Shown: positions 1 through 6,075, counted from the stretch's first letter. The stretch: 7,484 bases of DNA from Spirochaetales bacterium (GCA_017475725.1 JAFVFA010000278.1:1-7484), one strand, 5' to 3'. Translations and numbers: made by a program. Notes: generated by a model not told the origin, from the sequence alone.

Positions 1-1241
1 GCGAGATATTCTCAAGGTCAACATCCTCCAGAGATGTCTCAGGAGTTGTCTCCGCAATACTCAAGGATGTGGAGACCAATGGGGATGCGGCACTCAGGGA
101 ATACACCAGAAAGCTTGACGGCGTTGAGATCGATTCGATAGAAGTCTCCAGGAAGGAGATCGAGGATGCCGCCAACTCCATGGACCCCGAGTTCATGAAG
201 GTCCTGCACAAGGCCTCAGCCAACATATGCTCCTACCACTTCCACCAGAAGCGTGAAAGCTTTGTCGTCTCGGAGAAGGATGGTGTGGTCCTCGGACAGA
301 AGATAGTCCCCGTTTCGGTTGCAGGTATCTATGTCCCCGGTGGCACTGCGGCGCTTTCCTCCACTGTTCTCATGGATGCCCTTCCTGCAAAGATTGCAGG
401 GGTCGGTCAGGTTGTCATGGTCACTCCTCCAGGAAAGGACGGAAAGGTCAACCCTGCCGTATTGGCAGCTGCCTTTGTGGCAGGAGTGGACAGGGTCTTC
501 AAGGTCGGTGGAGCCCAGGCCATTGCAGCCCTTGCGTATGGAACCGAGAGCGTCCCCAAGGCTGACAAGATTGTAGGACTTGGGAACATCTATGTCGCTG
601 AAGCCAAGAAGCAGGTCTCCGGCATAGTCGGCATAGATATGGTCGCAGGTCCAAGCGAGATCCTCATCATTGCCGACGGAAAGTCAGATCCCAAGGTACT
701 TGCAGCCGACATGCTCAGCCAGGCGGAGCATGACAGGAACGCCTCTGCCGTGCTGGTCACAGACAGCAAGGATCTGGCTCCAAAGGTTGCGGAGGAACTT
801 GAAAGGCAACTGTCAGTCCTGCCCAGAGAAGAGATTGCAAGGGCTTCAATTGAGGATAACGGAAAGATTATCATAGTCAACTCAATAGAACAGGCCATCG
901 AGGTCAGCGACAGAATCGCTCCTGAGCACCTTGAGGTATGTGTGGACAATCCGTTTGACTACCTGGACAAGATCCACAATGCCGGCTCCGTCTTCCTTGG
1001 TAGGAACTGTCCGGAAGCCCTTGGTGACTATATGGCTGGTCCGAACCACACCCTTCCGACAAGCGGGACGGCAAGGTTCTCATCTCCGCTCTCCGTTGAC
1101 GAGTTCGTCAAGAAATACCAGTTCACCTACTACACGCAGAAGGCTCTTGATGGTGTGGCCGACGACATTGCCCTGTTTGCAAGGATGGAGGGGCTTGAGG
1201 CCCATGCCAGAAGCGCTCTGGTCAGAGGAGGCAAGGCATGA
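1..1241 (+). CDS. hisD: Histidinol dehydrogenase, 5' end missing
   Basis: HisD oxidises L-histidinol to L-histidine in two NAD-dependent steps, the last reactions of histidine synthesis, in the cytoplasm. The reading frame is open from the window edge (first full codon at 3), and its first codons already read like HisD (valines, then ILKDV, GDAALREYT). The GTG at 69 is therefore internal, not the start. 412 residues are visible, against about 430 for the family, so only some 15-25 N-terminal residues are missing. By family knowledge the zinc ligands are Gln (codon 720) and His (729) of LSQAEHD, Asp (1026) of LGDYMAGPNHT and His (1203) of EGLEAHA. The catalytic Glu-His pair of APEHLEV is at 924-929. 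All are present, so the enzyme should be active. The stop overlaps the hisC start as ATGA. It is the first visible gene of the his operon; hisG would usually lie upstream. Confidence 0.97.
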   Translation, partial: EIFSRSTSSRDVSGVVSAILKDVETNGDAALREYTRKLDGVEIDSIEVSRKEIEDAANSMDPEFMKVLHKASANICSYHFHQKRESFVVSEKDGVVLGQKIVPVSVAGIYVPGGTAALSSTVLMDALPAKIAGVGQVVMVTPPGKDGKVNPAVLAAAFVAGVDRVFKVGGAQAIAALAYGTESVPKADKIVGLGNIYVAEAKKQVSGIVGIDMVAGPSEILIIADGKSDPKVLAADMLSQAEHDRNASAVLVTDSKDLAPKVAEELERQLSVLPREEIARASIEDNGKIIIVNSIEQAIEVSDRIAPEHLEVCVDNPFDYLDKIHNAGSVFLGRNCPEALGDYMAGPNHTLPTSGTARFSSPLSVDEFVKKYQFTYYTQKALDGVADDIALFARMEGLEAHARSALVRGGKA

Positions 1242-2305
1242 GCAGATACTTCTCTAGAAAATACTCGGAACTTGAGCCCTACACGCCTGGGGAGCAGCCC
1301 CAGAACATGGAGAGGCTGATAAAGCTCAACACCAACGAGAGTCCTTTCCCTCCATCTGAGAAGAGCCTCAGGTATGCCAGGGAGAACACAAGGTCCCTGA
1401 ATCTCTACAGCGACCCCAACTGCGTGGCTCTCACGAAAAAGATAGCCGAAACCTATTGTGTGGATCCCGACATGGTCCTTGCGACCAACGGTTCCGACGA
1501 GATCCTGAACTTTGCCTTCATGGCCTTCACGGACAAGGACAATCCAGCGCTGTTCGCAGACATCACATATGGTTTCTATCCTGTGTTCGCACAGCTGAAC
1601 GGAACCCCATTCGAGACCATCCCTCTGAAGGATGACTTCTCCCTGTGCATCGATGACTACACGGGAAGGAAGGGGACGGTCTTCATTGCCAATCCCAACG
1701 CACCAACCGGTATGGCGTTGCCCAAGTCCGAGATCGAGCGCCTGGTGGCGCAGGATCCGGACAGGGTGGTCGTTGTGGATGAGGCATATGTGGATTTCGG
1801 CGGCGAGAGCTGCGTTGACCTTACAATGAGGTATCCGAACATCCTGGTCTGCCAGACGTTCTCCAAGTCCAGAAGCTTCGCAGGCGGAAGGCTGGGCTAC
1901 GGCATAGGGTCAAAGGATCTGATCGCTGACCTCAACACCATCAAGTATTCCACCAACCCGTACAACATCAACTCCATGACTGCTGCAATGGGCGTGGGGA
2001 TCCTTGATGACCAGGGCTACTACAGTGCCAACTGCAGGACAATAATGGAGAACAGGGTCTATACCACAGAAGAGCTCAGGAATCTTGGATTCACGGTTCT
2101 GGATTCAAAGGCCAATTTCATTTTCATGTCCTCAAACAGGATTGATGGTGAAGATTATTATATTGAGCTTAAGAAAAGAGGCATCATTGTCAGGCACTTC
2201 AACAAAGCAAGATTGTCTAACTGGTGCAGAGTGTCAATCGGCACAAGAGAGAGCATGGAAGCCTATATCAAGGCAACAAGGGATATCCTTGGGGAGGTTG
2301 TATGA
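1238..2305 (+). CDS. hisC: Histidinol-phosphate aminotransferase
   Basis: HisC is a PLP enzyme that transfers an amino group from glutamate to imidazole acetol phosphate, giving histidinol phosphate. The 355-residue product has the usual family length and fold-type I aminotransferase landmarks: LNTNESPFPPS near residue 30, NPNAPTG at 152-158, DEAYVDF at 181-187, the PLP-binding Lys210 in QTFSKSRSFAGGRLGYG, and the C-terminal substrate-binding Arg in WCRVSIGTRES. The ATG overlaps the hisD stop by four bases and follows AGAGGAGG (1224-1231) at good spacing, so the start is secure and translation is probably coupled to hisD. The stop in turn overlaps the hisB start. Codons around 2100-2230 are more AT-rich than their surroundings, but the frame is intact. 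HisC-like enzymes can also act on aromatic amino acids; the operon position argues for the histidine role. Confidence 0.97.
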   Translation: MSRYFSRKYSELEPYTPGEQPQNMERLIKLNTNESPFPPSEKSLRYARENTRSLNLYSDPNCVALTKKIAETYCVDPDMVLATNGSDEILNFAFMAFTDKDNPALFADITYGFYPVFAQLNGTPFETIPLKDDFSLCIDDYTGRKGTVFIANPNAPTGMALPKSEIERLVAQDPDRVVVVDEAYVDFGGESCVDLTMRYPNILVCQTFSKSRSFAGGRLGYGIGSKDLIADLNTIKYSTNPYNINSMTAAMGVGILDDQGYYSANCRTIMENRVYTTEELRNLGFTVLDSKANFIFMSSNRIDGEDYYIELKKRGIIVRHFNKARLSNWCRVSIGTRESMEAYIKATRDILGEVV

Positions 2306-2889
2306 GAACATCGGAGATAGCAAGGAAGACAGCTGAGACGGACATAAGCCTGAAACTGAACCTTGATGGGAAGGGGGTCGGGCGCATAGCAACCGGAGTG
2401 GGTTTCCTTGACCACATGCTGACCCTTTTCACACGCCATGGGATGTTCGACCTTGATGTGTCCTGCAATGGGGACACCTATGTGGATGACCACCACAGCG
2501 TCGAGGACATCGGGATCGCCTTGGGTCAGGCATTCAGACAGGCCCTTGGAGACAAGAGGGGCATCAGACGCTACGGGGACATCACTCTTCCCATGGACGA
2601 GTCTCTGATCCTTGTGGCCGTGGATATCTCGGGACGTGGCATGCTCTGCTACAACGCCGACTTCAGGACCGAGAAGATCGGGACCTTTGACACTGAGCTT
2701 GTTGAGGAGTTCTTCACTGGTTTTGCCAACAATGCAGGAATCACCCTCCACATCAGACAGTTGGCCGGCAGAAACTCCCACCATATTGCGGAGGGCATGT
2801 TCAAGGCTGCAGCCAGAGCGTTGAGATCCGCCGTTTCCGCAGACCCTGATTCAATGGATGAGATCCCATCCACAAAGGGAGTCCTGTGA
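2302..2889 (+). CDS. hisB: Imidazoleglycerol-phosphate dehydratase (monofunctional)
   Basis: This enzyme dehydrates imidazole glycerol phosphate to imidazole acetol phosphate, the substrate of HisC. The 195-residue product matches the monofunctional family. Signature segments are GFLDHML (34-40), DDHHSVED (62-69) and GRNSHHIAEGMFKAAARALR (from 156), whose histidines and acids bind the two manganese ions in known structures. The C-terminus IPSTKGVL is also typical. The frame is open upstream to 2224, but that stretch lies inside hisC. The ATG at 2302 overlaps the hisC stop (ATGA) and follows GGGGAGG at 2291-2297, so I take it as the start. There is no N-terminal HAD phosphatase domain as in the bifunctional HisB of enterobacteria, so histidinol-phosphate phosphatase must be encoded elsewhere. 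Confidence 0.97.
   Translation: MRTSEIARKTAETDISLKLNLDGKGVGRIATGVGFLDHMLTLFTRHGMFDLDVSCNGDTYVDDHHSVEDIGIALGQAFRQALGDKRGIRRYGDITLPMDESLILVAVDISGRGMLCYNADFRTEKIGTFDTELVEEFFTGFANNAGITLHIRQLAGRNSHHIAEGMFKAAARALRSAVSADPDSMDEIPSTKGVL
2874..2881 (+). promoter_or_regulatory. Ribosome binding site of hisH, decides the start
   Basis: AAAGGGAG lies inside the last codons of hisB. The gap is 7 bases to the ATG at 2889 and 4 bases to the GTG at 2886. The spacing favours the ATG, although the two proteins would differ by only one residue. Confidence 0.6.
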
Positions 2890-3500
2890 TGACGGCCATC
2901 ATAGACTACGGGGTAGGCAACCTGTTCTCCCTGAGAAGCTCCTTCTCCGCCATAGGGGAGAAGGCTGTCGTCTCATCGGATCCGGAGGTTCTTGCATCAG
3001 CTGACAGACTGGTTCTTCCCGGGGTTGGTGCCTTCCGTGACGCACGCAAGGCCCTTGATGACAGCGGGCTTGTCTGTTCCGTACTTGACCTTGTGAAGAA
3101 TGGAAAGCCCATGCTTGGGATCTGCCTTGGCATGCAGCTTCTGTTCGACAAGGACTACGAGGACGGCGAATATGATGGACTGGGTCTGATTCCGGGTGCT
3201 GTCAGGTCAATCGCCGAGACCATCCCGGCGGATCTGAAGGTCCCGCAGATCGGATGGAACGCCCTCATCTACAGAAACCCGTCCAGACTCTACAGGTACA
3301 TCAGGGAGGGGGACCACGTGTACTTTGTGCATTCATACCATGCCACCGGCTGCGAGGCGTACACCACTGCCGTCACAGAGTATGGGGGAATGCTGACTGC
3401 AAGTGTGGAGAACGGCAACGTGTTCGGCACCCAGTTCCATCCGGAGAAGAGCGGAGACGTTGGTCTCAGGATACTGCGGGCCTTTGTGGAGATGAAGTGA
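2889..3500 (+). CDS. hisH: Imidazole glycerol phosphate synthase, glutaminase subunit
   Basis: HisH is the class I glutamine amidotransferase subunit of imidazole glycerol phosphate synthase. It hydrolyses glutamine and passes ammonia through the HisF barrel. The 203-residue product has the catalytic triad: Cys79 in GICLGMQ and His184/Glu186 in GTQFHPEKSG. The N-terminus IIDYGVGNLFSL and the oxyanion-strand segment LPGVGAF are typical. Two starts compete: GTG at 2886 and ATG at 2889. I chose ATG because AAAGGGAG (2874-2881) lies 7 bases before it and only 4 before the GTG. The stop of hisB and this ATG share one base (TGATG), which suggests termination-reinitiation. Its partner hisF lies two genes downstream, after hisA. 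Confidence 0.96.
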   Translation: MTAIIDYGVGNLFSLRSSFSAIGEKAVVSSDPEVLASADRLVLPGVGAFRDARKALDDSGLVCSVLDLVKNGKPMLGICLGMQLLFDKDYEDGEYDGLGLIPGAVRSIAETIPADLKVPQIGWNALIYRNPSRLYRYIREGDHVYFVHSYHATGCEAYTTAVTEYGGMLTASVENGNVFGTQFHPEKSGDVGLRILRAFVEMK

Positions 3501-3501
3501 T

Positions 3502-4215
3502 ATGATCATATTCCCTGCCATAGACATTCTTGGCGGCAAGGCCGTCAGGCTTCTCAAGGGAGACTACAACCAGGTTACCGTCTACAGCGAAAGGCCCTGG
3601 GAGTTCGCCCAGGATTTCGTGTCGAAGGGTTGCAGTGCAATACACATAGTCGACCTTGACGGGGCAAGGACCGGAGAGACCGTCAACATCAGGGTAGTGG
3701 AGAGAATAGCCTGCACCAAGGGCCTGTATTCTGAGATCGGCGGCGGCATACGCAGCATGGAGACGGTTGAAAGGTATCTTGAGGCCGGCATCTCCCGCGT
3801 GATCCTTGGCACCGCAGCACTGAACGATCCGGCTCTCCTCAAGGAGTGTGTGAAGCGATTCGGTGACAGAATAGCCGTAGGTGTTGACCTTAAAGATGGT
3901 TATGTTTCCGTAAAAGGATGGATTGAAACCTCCAACAGGGAAGGCTTCGAGTTCATGAAGGAACTTGAGGACATTGGAGTCTCCGCAGTGATCGTCACGG
4001 ACATCTCCAGAGACGGTGCCATGAAAGGCACAAACCTTGGATTGTACAGAAGGATCTCCGAAGAGACGGGGATGAAGGTCACAGCCTCAGGAGGCATATC
4101 CACCCTTGATGACCTTAGGGCTCTTAGGGCCATGGACATCCATGGGGCCATAATAGGTAAGGCGTACTACACAGGAGCCATCAGGCTTGAGGATGCGCTG
4201 GAGGTTGCAGAATGA
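3502..4215 (+). CDS. hisA: ProFAR isomerase (phosphoribosylformimino-5-aminoimidazole carboxamide ribotide isomerase)
   Basis: HisA catalyses an Amadori rearrangement of ProFAR to PRFAR on a (beta/alpha)8 barrel. The 237-residue length is normal. The catalytic Asp8 is in FPAIDILGGKAVRL, and the second catalytic Asp corresponds to Asp129 in VGVDLKDGYV. The two phosphate-binding glycine-rich segments are SEIGGGIRS (about 77-85) and TASGGIS (about 194-200), with TDISRDGAMKG between them. The ATG comes one base after the hisH stop, with TGGAG (3487-3491) about 10 bases upstream. The stop overlaps the hisF start as ATGA. HisA and HisF are sister barrels; the IDILGGKAVRL N-terminus identifies this one as HisA. 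The fused or bifunctional PriA type is less likely because this is a complete his operon. Confidence 0.96.
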   Translation: MIIFPAIDILGGKAVRLLKGDYNQVTVYSERPWEFAQDFVSKGCSAIHIVDLDGARTGETVNIRVVERIACTKGLYSEIGGGIRSMETVERYLEAGISRVILGTAALNDPALLKECVKRFGDRIAVGVDLKDGYVSVKGWIETSNREGFEFMKELEDIGVSAVIVTDISRDGAMKGTNLGLYRRISEETGMKVTASGGISTLDDLRALRAMDIHGAIIGKAYYTGAIRLEDALEVAE

Positions 4216-4973
4216 TCACAAAGAGGATAATCCCCTGCCTTGACGTGCGTGACGGAAGAGTCGTGAAAGGCATCAACTTCGAAGGCATCCGTGATGTCTC
4301 CTCCCCAGTGGACCTTGCGGACTTCTACTCGAGAAACGGCGCGGATGAGCTTGTCTTCTATGATATCACGGCATCCTCTGACGGCAGGAGGCTCTTCACC
4401 GACATCCTCAGAAAGACAGCAGAGAAGGTCTTCATCCCACTGACCGTCGGTGGCGGGATAAACACAGTCGACGATTTCGACAGGGTCCTTAAATGCGGGG
4501 CTGACAAGGTCAGCGTCAATTCCGGTGCCATCAGGAACCCCTCCCTTGTTAAGGAGGCCGCTCTTAGATACGGCAGCCAGTGTGTGGTGATCTCGGCAGA
4601 TGTGAAACGCGTTGACGGTGTCTTCAGGGTCTTCGCCAAGGGCGGCAGGGAGAACACCGGACTGGAGGCCGTCAAGTGGATATCCGACTGTGTCAGGAAC
4701 GGCGCCGGGGAGGTCGTTCTGAACAGCATAGACACCGATGGTGTGAAGAAGGGCTTTGACCTTGAGATGCTTGATGCCGTCTGCAACGCTGTGAGTGTTC
4801 CCGTCATAGCAAGTGGCGGTGCTGGTTGCATGGAGGACTTCGTGACTCTGTTCAAAAGCCTTCCTAAGGTGGATGCCGGACTTGCAGCCTCCATCTTCCA
4901 TTTCGGTGAGGTCGGTATAAGGGAGCTCAAGGAAGAGCTGTCAAGAAACGGGATTCCGATGAGATTGGTGTAG
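4212..4973 (+). CDS. hisF: Imidazole glycerol phosphate synthase, cyclase subunit
   Basis: HisF is the (beta/alpha)8-barrel synthase subunit. It uses ammonia from HisH to convert PRFAR into imidazole glycerol phosphate and AICAR, and AICAR feeds back into purine synthesis. The 253-residue product has the two catalytic aspartates at the family positions: Asp11 in IPCLDVRDGRVVKG and Asp130 in VVISADVKRVDG. Phosphate-binding segments LTVGGGI (about 78-84) and IASGGAG near residue 200 are intact, as is LNSIDTDGVKKGFD. The start overlaps the hisA stop by four bases. The stop codon TAG is part of the Shine-Dalgarno site of hisI, so the two genes are tightly linked. Confidence 0.97.
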   Translation: MITKRIIPCLDVRDGRVVKGINFEGIRDVSSPVDLADFYSRNGADELVFYDITASSDGRRLFTDILRKTAEKVFIPLTVGGGINTVDDFDRVLKCGADKVSVNSGAIRNPSLVKEAALRYGSQCVVISADVKRVDGVFRVFAKGGRENTGLEAVKWISDCVRNGAGEVVLNSIDTDGVKKGFDLEMLDAVCNAVSVPVIASGGAGCMEDFVTLFKSLPKVDAGLAASIFHFGEVGIRELKEELSRNGIPMRLV

Positions 4974-4977
4974 GAGG
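4972..4977 (+). promoter_or_regulatory. Ribosome binding site of hisI overlapping the hisF stop
   Basis: AGGAGG begins inside the TAG stop codon of hisF and lies 6 bases before the hisI ATG. A ribosome finishing hisF would therefore sit on the hisI initiation site, which favours coupling of the two genes. Confidence 0.75.
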
Positions 4978-4983
4978 ATAGCC

Positions 4984-5304
4984 ATGGTTACAATAGATGA
5001 TCTGAAATTCGATGATAAGGGCCTGATTCCGGCCATTGTTGTAGACCATGAATCCAAGAAGGTTCTGACTCTGGCCTACATGAGCAGGGAATCTCTGCAG
5101 ATCTCCATGGAGCGTCGTCTCACATGCTTCTGGTCCAGATCCAGAAGAACCCTGTGGCTTAAGGGGGAGACCAGCGGCAACTACCAGCACATAGTCTCAA
5201 TAACAAGCGACTGCGATGACGATGCTCTGGTCATCGAGGTCAATCCCGACGGACCTGCCTGCCACACCGGAACTTTCTCGTGCTTCACCCACGAGCTTTT
5301 CTGA
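4984..5304 (+). CDS. hisI: Phosphoribosyl-AMP cyclohydrolase (monofunctional)
   Basis: HisI opens the purine ring of phosphoribosyl-AMP to give ProFAR, the substrate of HisA. The 106-residue product is just the cyclohydrolase domain. The metal motif is SDCDDDALV (Cys77 with following Asp residues) plus Cys93 and Cys100 in GPACHTGTFSCF; in known structures the three cysteines bind zinc at the dimer interface and the aspartates bind magnesium. The substrate-loop segment LTCFWSRSRRTLWLKGETSGN is typical. There is no fused HisE (phosphoribosyl-ATP pyrophosphatase) domain, unlike the HisIE of many bacteria, so hisE must be elsewhere. It is the last gene of the operon in this window. Its last 20 bases overlap the end of the convergent membrane-protein gene. 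Confidence 0.96.
   Translation: MVTIDDLKFDDKGLIPAIVVDHESKKVLTLAYMSRESLQISMERRLTCFWSRSRRTLWLKGETSGNYQHIVSITSDCDDDALVIEVNPDGPACHTGTFSCFTHELF
5277..5303 (+). terminator. Possible his operon terminator inside the end of hisI
   Basis: CTCGTG (5277-5282) pairs perfectly with CACGAG (5290-5295) across a 7-base loop, followed by CTTTTCTG. In the + direction this is a short intrinsic-terminator shape lying wholly within the last codons of hisI. In the - direction the hairpin is followed by AAAG, so it would not stop gtrA transcription. The 6-bp stem is weak, so termination may be partial. Confidence 0.4.
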
Positions 5305-5794
5305 ACAGCACGAACTTCTCCAGTGGAAACATCACAACCGTGTAGATCTGCCCCGCAATCACAACTGCCAGGGTCGGCGCCAGCACAGTCAGAAGTCTGC
5401 TGCTGGATGATGACAGGAAGTTGTTCAGAACACCCTGCATCCAGGTGATAATGAACATGAGCAGTACGGCAACCGCAATGTAGACACCGAACACCCACTT
5501 CGGGGCATCGGACTTGAATGTGGTCTTCTTGTTCTGCACGTACTGGAAGATCTGGGAGATCAGATTGGAGAGGAAGAACGGCACTATGTAACCCCAGCAG
5601 CTGTTCCCTTCACCAAGGACCTTCTCGCTGAAGATCCCTCCAAGGAAGGACGGAAGCGGTGTCGTCCACCCCTTCATTGCAAAATAGAGGACGTTGACTG
5701 AGATTACCTGTATTATTCCACCGATGGTCCCGAAGATCGCGAATTTCACGAACTGCCACAGACCACCGTTCTTCTTCTCGTTATTCATAGGCAT
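5285..5794 (-). CDS. GtrA-family small membrane protein
   Basis: This 169-residue protein resembles the GtrA family. Members are four-helix inner-membrane proteins, often linked to moving lipid-linked sugars or to cell-surface polysaccharide modification; the substrate here is unknown. Predicted membrane segments are about 15-38 (FVKFAIFGTIGGIIQVISVNVLYF), 67-86, 101-119 and 135-158. The family-like motif FLSNLISQIFQYVQNKKTTFKS spans the end of the second helix and the cytoplasmic loop. The loop between helices 1 and 2 is fairly long (about 41-66). No glycosyltransferase gene adjoins it, unlike many GtrA loci. The ATG at 5794 is used here, but neither it nor the in-frame ATG at 5788 has a Shine-Dalgarno site at normal distance. 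A promoter directly upstream suggests near-leaderless translation, perhaps from 5788. Its 3' end overlaps hisI by 20 bases. Confidence 0.85.
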   Translation of the reverse strand: MPMNNEKKNGGLWQFVKFAIFGTIGGIIQVISVNVLYFAMKGWTTPLPSFLGGIFSEKVLGEGNSCWGYIVPFFLSNLISQIFQYVQNKKTTFKSDAPKWVFGVYIAVAVLLMFIITWMQGVLNNFLSSSSSRLLTVLAPTLAVVIAGQIYTVVMFPLEKFVLFRKARG

Positions 5795-5797
5795 TGG

Positions 5798-5826
5798 ATT
5801 ATTGCAGAACTTTGTTCCTTTGTTAA
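5798..5826 (-). promoter_or_regulatory. Sigma-70-like promoter of the gtrA-like gene
   Basis: Read on the - strand, TTAACA (5826-5821, 5 of 6 to TTGACA) is followed after exactly 17 bases by AATAAT (5803-5798, 5 of 6 to TATAAT). Transcription would begin near 5792, at or within a few bases of the two candidate ATG codons (5794 and 5788). It lies just downstream of the small-RNA terminator, so the gtrA-like gene would have its own transcription unit. Confidence 0.5.
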
Positions 5827-5835
5827 CCTCCCATC

Positions 5836-5869
5836 AAAGAAAATCGTCTGGGATTTTGCTCCCAGACGA
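5836..5869 (-). terminator. Intrinsic terminator of the predicted small RNA
   Basis: A perfect 10-bp stem, TCGTCTGGGA (- strand, 5869-5860) with TCCCAGACGA (5853-5844), encloses a 6-base loop and is followed on the - strand by TTTTCTTT (5843-5836). On the + strand the stem is followed by CTCACAC, with no T-run, so the direction is clear. No protein gene ends upstream of it on the - strand. This means it terminates either a non-coding RNA or a leader transcript. Confidence 0.85.
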
Positions 5870-5911
5870 CTCACACTAAAAGGAGGTATATTGAAAAAAA
5901 CTGTTGCTCTG
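5836..5911 (-). ncRNA. Predicted sigma-54-dependent small RNA with anti-Shine-Dalgarno motif
   Basis: I predict a transcript of about 76 nt starting near 5911, 12 bases after the sigma-54 element, and ending in the U-tract at 5836. It has no reasonable ORF. The first 40 or so bases show no strong self-pairing and contain a U7 run (5900-5894) and then ACCUCCUUUU (5887-5878), which matches the ribosomal anti-Shine-Dalgarno sequence. The terminator hairpin forms the 3' end. A U-rich single-stranded arm, a C-rich seed and an intrinsic terminator together are the usual build of a trans-acting bacterial small RNA that blocks ribosome binding sites. I do not recognise it as a named RNA family. Alternatively it could be an attenuated leader that sometimes reads through into the gtrA-like gene, but that gene has its own promoter. 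Transcription itself is inferred. Confidence 0.6.
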
Positions 5912-5920
5912 CCAATATTC

Positions 5921-5938
5921 TAGCAAGACCCGTGCCAA
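5921..5938 (-). promoter_or_regulatory. Sigma-54 (RpoN) promoter
   Basis: On the - strand the sequence TTGGCACGGGTCTTGCTA matches the sigma-54 consensus (YTGGCACG, four bases, TTGCW) at every conserved base. GG (5936-5935) and GC (5924-5923) are separated by the required 10 bases. The predicted start is near 5911. Sigma-54 promoters need an AAA+ enhancer-binding activator, so the transcript should respond to a specific signal, which the sequence does not name. Confidence 0.85.
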
Positions 5939-5986
5939 GTGCCAGTTTTGCCCTGAAAAAGCTGGTTTCCACAGGGTTTTCCGCCT

Positions 5987-6025
5987 TTTCCATGAAAATT
6001 TAGGGGTGTATGGAAAGTGCATGGA
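5987..6025. promoter_or_regulatory. Candidate enhancer (activator-binding) site for the sigma-54 promoter
   Basis: A 7-bp dyad, TTTCCAT (5987-5993) and ATGGAAA (6010-6016), has arms 23 bp apart, about two helical turns. It overlaps two direct repeats, GTGTATGGA (6006-6014) and GTGCATGGA (6017-6025), with an 11-bp period. Relative to the predicted start at 5911 these lie at about -75 to -115, the usual place for sigma-54 enhancer sites. The repeats are short and the region is AT-rich, so chance is possible. Confidence 0.3.
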
Positions 6026-6075
6026 TGTGAAATTTTTGAATGTGGTGAGAAAAAATTGCTCACTTTGTTGTCATC

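Noticed and set aside
2101..2230. AT-rich patch in the 3' third of hisC, considered as an internal promoter or recombined segment
   Set aside because: No -35/-10 pair with proper spacing was found, and the protein remains typical HisC across it. The composition change alone is too small to interpret.
4167..4901. 244-codon - strand ORF opposite hisF
   Set aside because: It is an antisense shadow of hisF, whose catalytic residues and length are all correct. No family features are visible on the - strand.
5881..5923. On the + strand, AGGAGG (5881-5886) followed by TTG at 5891 and a 10-codon ORF reading MKKTVALPIF, a possible leader peptide
   Set aside because: The spacing is short (4 bases), the start is TTG, and nothing downstream fits an attenuator for apt. 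The same bases are better explained as the complement of the C-rich arm of the - strand small RNA. I cannot exclude it fully; ribosome profiling would decide.
6045..6063. Hairpin GTGAG-N9-CTCAC followed by TTTGTTG on the + strand, a possible terminator
   Set aside because: The stem is only 5 bp with a large AT-rich loop and a broken T-run, and no gene ends nearby on the + strand.
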